Source: Bryobacterales bacterium (GTDB lineage: Bacteria; Acidobacteriota; Terriglobia; Bryobacterales; Bryobacteraceae). From it: 7,846 bases of DNA. The stretch covers positions 1 to 7,846 of the forward strand of contig PKYZ01000746.1 of NCBI GenBank assembly GCA_003132865.1, read 5' to 3'. The translations under genes and the position numbers were made by a program. Below, piece by piece: positions 1 through 5,436 of the stretch. How positions within the stretch are numbered: the first letter of the stretch is position 1; each line of letters starts with the position of its first letter. Under the pieces are notes generated by a model. It made no database searches. It saw only the letters and a program-made list of their open reading frames with translations, and was not told the DNA's origin.

Positions 1-520
1 GGAGCGGATGCGCAATTACTTATGGCGTTCTGTTTAAACTCGATCCTTATTGATTTTGACCGCCAGGAAGGTTGCCCGGGCGAGTCGCAACCGAGTGCTG
101 AAACCCATCGCTGTTTCCGGCCCGAGAAAGAAAGCGTTGAGCGCGCCCATTCGCGGCTCATACTCGTCGCAGCCTTAGATTAATCCCCTCAACCGAGAGT
201 CGCTCGCGGTCCCGAGGTAGGAAATACCACTGGGATATATCACTTTATCCCTCGAATTTTCCCCGGTCCCCAATCTGCGTAATTAATTTCCCCCATCGTT
301 TGAATGGTTTAGCCCAAATCACCTTGGGGTCCGGTTCAGACGGGCCGATATCTTTGAGGCAGAAAGGGAGGTTCCGCAAGACCGGGAACCTTAAGGCACA
401 ACGAATGCACGAACCGATTATTATCTGGATGATCCTCTGCGGGTTTTTGTCCTGGATCACAACAAGCAAATGAACTCGGCGCTTAATCTAGCGCGTTAAA
501 ACACAAATCGGCGAAAATGA
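1..520. other. AT-richer intergenic stretch without a supported gene
   Basis: I see no convincing gene here. A 74-codon minus-strand frame at 245-469 and a 38-codon minus-strand frame at 34-150 are open, but neither resembles a family I know and neither has a clear ribosome binding site. Base composition is visibly less GC-rich than in the genes that follow. Several short inverted repeats are present: GGGATA/TATCCC (232-237 with 246-251), AGGTTCC/GGAACCT (369-375 with 385-391) and TGATCC/GGATCA (430-435 with 454-459). None has a following T-run typical of a terminator. The stretch is best described as the upstream regulatory and spacer region of the CHAT operon, possibly with decayed coding DNA. 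Confidence 0.5.
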
Positions 521-552
521 TTGCCATATCCACGGCAAAAAAGTGGTATTAT
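521..552 (+). promoter_or_regulatory. Predicted extended -10 promoter of the CHAT/sigma operon
   Basis: TGGTATTAT at 544-552 matches the extended -10 form TGnTATAAT with one mismatch in the hexamer (TATTAT at 547-552). A TTGCCA at 521-526 could serve as the -35 element, but the 20-base spacer is longer than ideal, so the extended -10 would have to compensate. Transcription would begin near 559 and give a leader of about 75 bases before the chosen start at 634. This is a motif match only. Confidence 0.35.
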
Positions 553-589
553 TCTTTGGGGGTGCTTTCGGAGGGTATCCCCAAAGAAT
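551..589 (+). promoter_or_regulatory. 11-bp perfect inverted repeat at the CHAT operon start site
   Basis: ATTCTTTGGGG (551-561) is perfectly complementary to CCCCAAAGAAT (579-589), with a 17-base loop. The stem can be lengthened by GGT/ACC (545-547 with 590-592) if three bases are bulged. The left arm abuts the predicted -10 box, so as DNA it could be an operator and as RNA it would lie at the extreme 5' end of the leader. It ends 44 bases before the start codon, so it does not mask the ribosome binding site directly. There is no downstream T-run, so a terminator is unlikely. Confidence 0.5.
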
Positions 590-633
590 ACCAGACCGGA
601 AATACCTCAGACGGCAAGGCAGGGCAGGGATTG

Positions 634-3126
634 ATGAAGACCAGGTTTTTGGTCTCTTTATTATCGATAATCCCGCTCGCCGGAACGCTGGTGCGCTCCG
701 TTCCGCCGCCCAGGCCGCCGCCCCTGGCAACACCAGGCCAGAAGACTGTTCGCAAAGATCGCCTCACGGCACAGCTCGAACAATCCCGTAAAGTGTCCCG
801 TACGGGCGATTTCCATGACGCCGCCGCCCTTTTCCAGCAGGGCTATCGCGATGCGCTAGGCGCGGGCGAACCGCAAATTGCGGTGCGGTTCCTCAATAAT
901 CTGGGCGGCTGCCGGTTCGCCCTGCACCAATACCAGGAGGCGCTTCAAACATATCTGGAAGCGCGCAAGCTGGCGGAAGCCTCGCGTAATAATGTTGCCG
1001 CCGGAGAACTGGACTTCAACATTTCCTCGCTTTATTCTCATCTCGGACAAATGGACGCCGCCACCGAGGCCATTGGCCGCGCGACGGCGCGCTTATCCGG
1101 CCCGGAGCGCCTCAAACAGATGCCCCGACTACTGACCCATCTGGCTGTCTTACAGGCCGAGCAGGAGCGCATGCCCCAGGCGTTGGATCTGTACAGGCAG
1201 GCAATTGCGGCCGCCGACCGCGCGGGCGACCAGGAAATGTACGCCTTCGCGTGGAACGACTTAGGCTATGTATACCTCGAACACGGACAACTACCCCAAG
1301 CCGAGCACGCTCTCCTGGAAGCCTATCGCGTGCGCAAACTCAACCATCTGCGCAGCGTCGAGGTTTGTTACCAGAATCTCGGCATGCTGCGTTTGGAGCA
1401 AGGCGATCTGCGCGCCGCGGCCGTGCTTCTGGACCGGGCCGTGGCCCTTTCCCGGCAGCCGGGCGGCCTATTGCCGAACTGGGTGGTCTACTATGAGCGC
1501 GGCCGTGTCCGCCTGAAACAGAACCATCTCCAGGATGCCCTGGACGACCTGCGCATAGCCGCGCGCCTGGCCCGCAACTGGCGCCGCGACGCGTTCCCCG
1601 ACGACGCCACTCGGGTCAGCACCGAGAACATGATCCAGAAGGTTCATTCCGCGCTGGTGGAAGCCGGAAACAGGCTGTATTTCGCAACTCACCGCCGCGC
1701 GCTCGCGCAAGAGACCTTCGAGTCCGCGGAGGCCAACCGGGCCGCCAGCCTGCGCGCGCTTTTGGCGGAGCCGCGGGATTGGCGCCGCAAGCTGCCAGCC
1801 GCATATTGGGAGACGCTGCGGAAGCTCGAATCCGCCGAGGTGGAATTGCTGCGATCTCCGGGAGCGCCTTCCGGGCCGGCGGGCGAACGTGTCCGCCGGT
1901 TGCAAGGCGCGCTGATCCAGTGGGAGTCGCGCGCCGGGTCGAACACCGATATCGAGCTGCCCGATCTTCTCGAACACACGCGCCGCAGCCTCCGTCCGGA
2001 CACGGCCTTCCTGGCCTTTCATCTGGCCTCGCCCGATTCCTATCTATGGGCGGTATCGCGCGAGAGCTTCGCGCTGTATCGCCTGCCTCCCGGCCCGGAG
2101 ATCGGCGCGCTGGTGGCTGGTTTCACTAAAGCCGTTCGCCAGGGAAGCCCCGAAACTCAGGCGGCCGGCTCTCGGATCTTCCGCATGTTGTTTGGACAGC
2201 TCGATCCGGCTTTCCTGGAAAAACCGCGGTGGATGCTGGCGCTGGATGCGCAATTGTTCGAGCTGCCCTTCGCCGCGCTGACCGTGGAGACCCGCGCGCA
2301 GGCCCCCGTATTCCTCGCCGAGCGTCATACTTTGCAGATTACTTCCGGCACCGGGATGCTGTCGCTGGTCGGAGGCGGCCGCCGCTTCTTCGACGGTCCG
2401 TTCGTAGGCGTCGCCGATCCCGTTTACAACATGGCCGATCCGCGGTGGAAGGGTCCCCAGCCCACCTCCTTCCTTAGCTTTTTCGCGGCGCGCGCTGCTG
2501 ATTCCACGGCCGGCGACGACCTGCATTTAGTGCGCCTCGCCGGTAGCGCGCGGGAGGTGTCTGCTTGCGCCTATGCGTGGAACGGTTCGCGAACACCCAC
2601 ATTGCTCGAAGGCGCGTCGGCTTCCCGCCAGCAGCTACAGGCGGCGATCAACGGCCATCCCGCGGTGCTGCACTTTGCGACGCATGTCCTCGATTACAGC
2701 GTCGATTCCAGCGTCGGTTCCAGCCATGTCGCGCGATCCGGGCTCATCGTGCTGAGTCTCACCCATGGCGGGCAACACGAGGTCCTGAGCCCGCTCGAGA
2801 TCGCCACTTGGAATCTGGATGGCGCGCTGGTATCACTCAGCGGCTGTAGTTCCGGATCGGCCGATGTGCTTCCCGCCACCGGTTTGATGGGCCTGACCCG
2901 TGCCTGCCAGGCTGCCGGAGCCAGTGCCGTGGTGGCCAGCCGTTGGCCGACTCCGGACGACGCCGGAGCGCTCTTTCTCTCTTTCTATCGCCATTTGCGC
3001 GCGGCCCCGCAGGCCGGGCCGGCCGTCGCGTTGCAACACGCCCAGATCGACATGCTCCGATCTCGCACATGGCGCGCAAACCCGCTTTATTGGGGCGCTT
3101 ATTTCGTTACGGGAAACCAACAATGA
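634..3126 (+). CDS. Exported TPR-CHAT domain peptidase-like protein
   Basis: The 830-residue product starts with a likely signal peptide (MKTRFLVSLLSIIPLAG, then a proline-rich segment), so it is probably periplasmic or surface-exposed. Helical TPR repeats cover roughly residues 45-320, for example around 85, 206, 246 and 287 (W-NDLGYVYLEHG and Y-NLGMLRLEQGD signatures). A helical linker follows, then a caspase-like CHAT domain (PF12770 type) from about 456 to the end. The presumed catalytic pair is visible: His684 in HFATH and Cys738 in LSGCSSG, followed by the family's GLMGLTRA, VVASRWPTPDD and PLYWGAYFVTG blocks. The residue after His684 is Val rather than the usual Gly. I chose 634 because it begins the signal peptide and follows AGGGCAGGGA; the frame is open to an ATG at 517, but that would bury the signal peptide. 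Its stop overlaps the sigma start by four bases. Substrate unknown; cysteine protease activity is inferred from the family. Confidence 0.85.
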   Translation: MKTRFLVSLLSIIPLAGTLVRSVPPPRPPPLATPGQKTVRKDRLTAQLEQSRKVSRTGDFHDAAALFQQGYRDALGAGEPQIAVRFLNNLGGCRFALHQYQEALQTYLEARKLAEASRNNVAAGELDFNISSLYSHLGQMDAATEAIGRATARLSGPERLKQMPRLLTHLAVLQAEQERMPQALDLYRQAIAAADRAGDQEMYAFAWNDLGYVYLEHGQLPQAEHALLEAYRVRKLNHLRSVEVCYQNLGMLRLEQGDLRAAAVLLDRAVALSRQPGGLLPNWVVYYERGRVRLKQNHLQDALDDLRIAARLARNWRRDAFPDDATRVSTENMIQKVHSALVEAGNRLYFATHRRALAQETFESAEANRAASLRALLAEPRDWRRKLPAAYWETLRKLESAEVELLRSPGAPSGPAGERVRRLQGALIQWESRAGSNTDIELPDLLEHTRRSLRPDTAFLAFHLASPDSYLWAVSRESFALYRLPPGPEIGALVAGFTKAVRQGSPETQAAGSRIFRMLFGQLDPAFLEKPRWMLALDAQLFELPFAALTVETRAQAPVFLAERHTLQITSGTGMLSLVGGGRRFFDGPFVGVADPVYNMADPRWKGPQPTSFLSFFAARAADSTAGDDLHLVRLAGSAREVSACAYAWNGSRTPTLLEGASASRQQLQAAINGHPAVLHFATHVLDYSVDSSVGSSHVARSGLIVLSLTHGGQHEVLSPLEIATWNLDGALVSLSGCSSGSADVLPATGLMGLTRACQAAGASAVVASRWPTPDDAGALFLSFYRHLRAAPQAGPAVALQHAQIDMLRSRTWRANPLYWGAYFVTGNQQ

Positions 3127-3782
3127 TCGCAAACGACGTGGCTGAAGACACTGCGGATGACCGGCCGGTTTCCGCCCAGCCTTGCTGGGCCGAACTGGTC
3201 GAGAAAATCAGGCAAAACGATCCCGATGGATTGGAAGAATTGTATCGGGTTTTTTCGCGGGGTGTGCGCTTCTATCTGTGCAGGCAACTCGGCCCCCAGG
3301 ATCTGGACGACCGGGTCCACGATACCTTCCTTATCGTGGCGCAAGCCATTCAGCGGGGAGAGTTGCGCGAACCCGATCGCCTGATGGGGTACGTGCGGAC
3401 CATCGTCCGCCGGCAGGTGGCCGCCCAGATCGAGGATAATGTACTCAGCCGCAGGCAACAGTTCGATCTGGACTGGGGACTCGCCGTGCGGGACACCGGC
3501 AGCAATCCCGAACAAGCGGCCATCCGGCAGGAGAATCAGCAGATAGCCGTCAAAGTTTTGAAGAGCATTGCTCCCAGGGATCGCGAAATTCTGATACGCT
3601 TTTATCTCTGGGAGCAGCCAGCGGACCAGATCTGTACGGAGATGGGGTTGACGGATACCCAGTTCCGGCTGCTCAAGTCGCGTGCCAAGGCCCGCTTCGG
3701 CGAGCTCGGCAAAAGAAAGGTTACAAAACGTCTAGTACCTTTCAGTGAGAGTAATTGGAGGGAAATACCACTTAAGCGGTAA
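3123..3782 (+). CDS. ECF-type RNA polymerase sigma factor
   Basis: The 219-residue product has the two-domain layout of an extracytoplasmic-function sigma factor. Region 2 lies at about residues 36-103 (DLDDRVHDTFLIV, then YVRTIVRRQV). A short linker leads to region 4 at about 137-195, with the helix-turn-helix near 165-191 (EQPADQIC and TDTQFRLLKSRAKARFGEL). It should bind core RNA polymerase and direct it to a small regulon. The start is the ATG in the ATGA overlap with the CHAT stop, which implies translational coupling; the frame is open further upstream, but that would lie inside the CHAT gene. The stop shares its last base with the anti-sigma start (TAATG). A basic tail of about 23 residues after 196 is encoded by noticeably less GC-rich DNA that contains a 7-bp inverted repeat. 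I cannot place it in a numbered ECF group by eye. Confidence 0.9.
   Translation: MIANDVAEDTADDRPVSAQPCWAELVEKIRQNDPDGLEELYRVFSRGVRFYLCRQLGPQDLDDRVHDTFLIVAQAIQRGELREPDRLMGYVRTIVRRQVAAQIEDNVLSRRQQFDLDWGLAVRDTGSNPEQAAIRQENQQIAVKVLKSIAPRDREILIRFYLWEQPADQICTEMGLTDTQFRLLKSRAKARFGELGKRKVTKRLVPFSESNWREIPLKR
3715..3743 (+). repeat. 7-bp inverted repeat inside the sigma gene 3' end
   Basis: GAAAGGT (3715-3721) and ACCTTTC (3737-3743) are perfect inverted copies separated by 15 bases. They lie in the AT-richer stretch that codes for the sigma factor's basic tail. They could be an internal regulatory site before the anti-sigma gene, or coincidence. Confidence 0.35.
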
Positions 3783-4417
3783 TGGTCCTCCGAAAGGACG
3801 GTGCAGCCGTGCAGTTCGCCGACAATCGTCATGCCGCTGACGAGGTGCTGGAGCGGTATTCAATGGACAGCCTGTCTGGGCTGGAGTTGGCCGGGTTTGA
3901 GGAACACCTGCTGGTGTGCGAGTCCTGTCAGGACAGACTTGCCCGCGAGGACAGCATCAGGCAGCGCGTGTGCGACGGGGCAGCGGTACTGCAGCAACCC
4001 CGTGCCGCAGTCTGGTGGCGATTGCCGAGATTAGCTTGGGCCTCAGGCCTGGTTGCGGCGGGCCTGGTGATCTTTGCCGGAAGCGCATGGCAGTCTTTAC
4101 GCCATTCCACTGCACCGCCGGCCGTGATTCTGCTCCAGACCACGCGCGGAACGGAAAACCCAACGCTAGCCGCCGCGCCCGCTGGCAAGCCTCTCACCTT
4201 AGTGCTCGATTTAACCGATTTACAGCAATCCGAATATACGCTGGAAATCGTGGATGCCGGCGGGCATCCCGCCTTTCAATCCAGCGGGGCCGCCCAGAGC
4301 AACAAACTGCAAATCACGCTCGCCAAGAGCTTGGCGGCTGGCGCTTATTTTGTCCGGGTGTACGCTCCCACCCGGGAACTGCTTCGCGAATACGCCCTCA
4401 CCGTGCAGAAAAACTAA
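3782..4417 (+). CDS. Transmembrane anti-sigma factor with zinc-finger N-terminus
   Basis: The 211-residue product has three parts. The cytoplasmic N-terminal part carries a zf-HC2-like anti-sigma motif: LERYSMDSLS, then His42-x3-Cys46-x2-Cys49 in EEHLLVCESCQ. One hydrophobic helix spans about residues 84-106. The remaining about 105 residues should lie outside the membrane, contain beta-rich patterns (LTLVLDLTD, YTLEIVD, GAYFVRVYAP, REYALTV) and end as a likely immunoglobulin-like sandwich. It should hold the neighbouring sigma factor inactive until a signal acts on the outer domain. ATG 3782 shares a base with the sigma stop, which fits coupled translation; a GTG at 3809 preceded by AAAGGA (3793-3798) is a credible alternative that would remove nine residues. 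The anti-sigma role is inferred from the motif and the adjacent sigma gene. Confidence 0.85.
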   Translation: MVLRKDGAAVQFADNRHAADEVLERYSMDSLSGLELAGFEEHLLVCESCQDRLAREDSIRQRVCDGAAVLQQPRAAVWWRLPRLAWASGLVAAGLVIFAGSAWQSLRHSTAPPAVILLQTTRGTENPTLAAAPAGKPLTLVLDLTDLQQSEYTLEIVDAGGHPAFQSSGAAQSNKLQITLAKSLAAGAYFVRVYAPTRELLREYALTVQKN

Positions 4418-4472
4418 GCCACAGATGCACACAGATATTCCGATCTGCGTGCATCTGCGTGCATCTGCGGCT
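4417..4472. repeat. REP-like hairpin element with iterated ATCTGCGTGC
   Basis: AGCCACAGATGCACACAGAT (4417-4436) is an inverted copy of ATCTGCGTGCATCTGCGGCT (4453-4472), matching at 18 of 20 positions. Both mismatches become G-U pairs in a minus-strand transcript. The 10-base unit ATCTGCGTGC is repeated directly (4443-4452 and 4453-4462), which lengthens the loop. From memory, words of the form CACAGATGCACACAGAT recur between genes in Acidobacteria and some other soil phyla, so this is probably a dispersed repeat element. It begins at the last base of the anti-sigma stop codon and may also end or stabilise that transcript, although no T-run follows. Confidence 0.6.
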
Positions 4473-4489
4473 GATTTCCCCGATTCTGC

Positions 4490-4519
4490 TTGACAGCCAC
4501 GGGGTGTTCCCGCTACACT
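4490..4519 (+). promoter_or_regulatory. Sigma-70-type promoter of the granule cluster
   Basis: TTGACA (4490-4495) is a perfect -35 consensus. An 18-base spacer separates it from TACACT (4514-4519), a -10 hexamer matching TATAAT at four of six positions. Transcription would start at about 4526, inside the palindrome described next. This is the best promoter match I found in the window, and it makes the phasin-like gene and its followers independent of the sigma/anti-sigma operon. Confidence 0.65.
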
Positions 4520-4525
4520 TAAATT

Positions 4526-4542
4526 ATGCTGCAATGCAGCAT
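4526..4542. promoter_or_regulatory. Palindromic operator with CTGC-N3-GCAG core (PhaR-like site)
   Basis: ATGCTGCAATGCAGCAT is a perfect palindrome with 8-base arms around one central base. It sits at the predicted transcription start and 16 bases before the phasin-like start codon. Its core, CTGC-AAT-GCAG (4529-4539), equals the CTGC-N3-GCAG word that I recall as the target of PhaR, the repressor of phasin genes in Rhodobacter and Paracoccus. Placement over the start site fits repression. No PhaR gene lies in the window, and PhaR in this organism is unproven. Confidence 0.55.
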
Positions 4543-4543
4543 G

Positions 4544-4551
4544 AGAAGGAG
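4544..4551 (+). promoter_or_regulatory. Ribosome binding site deciding the phasin-like start
   Basis: AGAAGGAG lies seven bases before ATG 4559 and is the strongest Shine-Dalgarno match seen here. It argues for 4559 over the in-frame ATG at 4526, which lies inside the palindrome and has no such site. Confidence 0.75.
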
Positions 4552-4558
4552 CACCATC

Positions 4559-5419
4559 ATGACGGACACAAGCAAGTCTATCCCCACCTCCAACGCCGCG
4601 CTTTCCTTGCTGGCGGCTTGGGCGCGGCAGGGAGCCGAAAGCTTCGCCGCCACCCAGAAGATCCTGCTGGATCTGGCCGCGCAACAGAATTCCCTGGCTC
4701 TCGGTTTCGTCCGGGAGCGCGTCAGTGACCTGCCATTTGGGCCTGTCAGCGGGCTGGTGGAGTTCGCCGGGCAGGGCGCCGCCAACTTTATTGCAACGCA
4801 GAACATCTTGTTGGACCTGGCCGTCCAGGAGAACGCCATCGTGCTCCTGGGAGCCAAAGACGGATTGGGCCTGACGGGACCGAGGGCGGCCCTCGCCGAT
4901 ATAGTCCACGGCGGTGTGGACGCTTTTGTTGCAATGCAAAAGAAATTCCTGGATTTGGCAACCGAACAGGGCCAGACGGTGGTCCACTCGGTGATGGCCG
5001 GCTCGCCCATGGCAGCCGCCGCGAGTCTGGCGGAGAAAGCTCAGGAAGGCCTGCAGACCTTCGTCGAAACGCAGCAGCGCTTTCTCAATCTGGTCGCCGA
5101 ACAGGTTTCGCCACAACCCGCCAAGAACGGTAAGAAAGCCGCCAAACCGGCGCAGCGCAGGAAACTGACCGAACTTGCCAAGGACGGCATCGACGCCTTT
5201 GTGGCCGCCGAGAAGCAGCTTCTGGACCTGGCTTCCGCGCAGATTTCGGCCACCGTCAAGGCAGCCCGGCCCAAGTCCGCGGAGCCTTCCACTTCGTTGG
5301 GCGAGGTTGCCCGCCGCGGTGTGTCCAATCTCGTGAACGCCCAAAAGGCGCTGCTCGACGTGGCCGCCAAGCCGTTCCTGCCGCCGCCCACGCCGCGCCG
5401 GGCCGCCCGCAAGCACTAA
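4559..5419 (+). CDS. Six-repeat phasin-like, probable lipid-granule coat protein
   Basis: The 286-residue protein is built from six copies of an amphipathic helix motif spaced 44-48 residues apart, beginning near residues 22, 70, 116, 161, 207 and 251. The pattern is G-x3-F-V-x2-Q-K-x-L-L-D-L-A-x2-Q. The Gly is kept in all six, the internal Gln is Glu in copy five, and the Asp is Asn in copy four. The motif resembles the phasin family helix (FVATQK-LLDLA), whose members coat polyhydroxyalkanoate or lipid inclusions. There is no signal peptide or membrane span, so it should be cytoplasmic. Basic segments occur between copies four and five (about 188-202, KKAAKPAQRRK) and at the C-terminus (PRRAARKH), as in phasins that also touch DNA. 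It is followed after 17 bases by a GNAT gene and then by a wax ester synthase. I infer a granule surface role; the family assignment is by motif resemblance only. Confidence 0.65.
   Translation: MTDTSKSIPTSNAALSLLAAWARQGAESFAATQKILLDLAAQQNSLALGFVRERVSDLPFGPVSGLVEFAGQGAANFIATQNILLDLAVQENAIVLLGAKDGLGLTGPRAALADIVHGGVDAFVAMQKKFLDLATEQGQTVVHSVMAGSPMAAAASLAEKAQEGLQTFVETQQRFLNLVAEQVSPQPAKNGKKAAKPAQRRKLTELAKDGIDAFVAAEKQLLDLASAQISATVKAARPKSAEPSTSLGEVARRGVSNLVNAQKALLDVAAKPFLPPPTPRRAARKH
4622..5374 (+). repeat. Six coding repeats of the phasin-like motif
   Basis: Core motif copies of about 22 residues lie at 4622-4687, 4766-4831, 4904-4969, 5039-5104, 5177-5242 and 5309-5374. They are divergent in DNA but clear in protein, which points to old internal duplications maintained by selection rather than recent tandem expansion. 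Confidence 0.7.
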
Positions 5420-5436
5420 CGCGCGACGGTGCTTTC

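Noticed and set aside
34..150. Minus-strand 38-codon frame reading MGALNAFFLGPETAM
   Set aside because: It reads more protein-like than its surroundings, but it is short, lacks a ribosome binding site and matches nothing I recognise.
2943..3122. Upstream extension of the sigma gene to ATG 2943
   Set aside because: It lies wholly within conserved CHAT sequence in another phase and encodes Arg-rich residues; the ATGA overlap at 3123 is the sensible start.
634..3126. Type III-E CRISPR effector Csx29
   Set aside because: The domain order is similar, but there are no Cas7-11, Csx30 or CRISPR repeats in the window and the protein has a signal peptide; only an analogy is drawn.
4417..4472. CRISPR-like array from the repeated ATCTGCGTGC units
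   Set aside because: Repeats are only 10 bases, directly adjoining with no spacers, and part of one hairpin.
4526..4558. ATG 4526 as start of the phasin-like gene
   Set aside because: It lies at the predicted transcription start and inside the palindrome, while ATG 4559 has a strong AGAAGGAG at the right distance.
3916..4728. 270-codon plus-strand frame spanning the anti-sigma gene, the intergenic gap and the start of the phasin-like gene
   Set aside because: It ignores the promoter, palindrome and ribosome binding site and has no domain pattern.
4220..5416. 398-codon open frame on the minus strand opposite the phasin-like gene
   Set aside because: It is the antisense shadow of a GC-rich gene; it crosses the promoter and repeat element, shows no recognisable domain and its periodic patterns mirror the plus-strand repeats.
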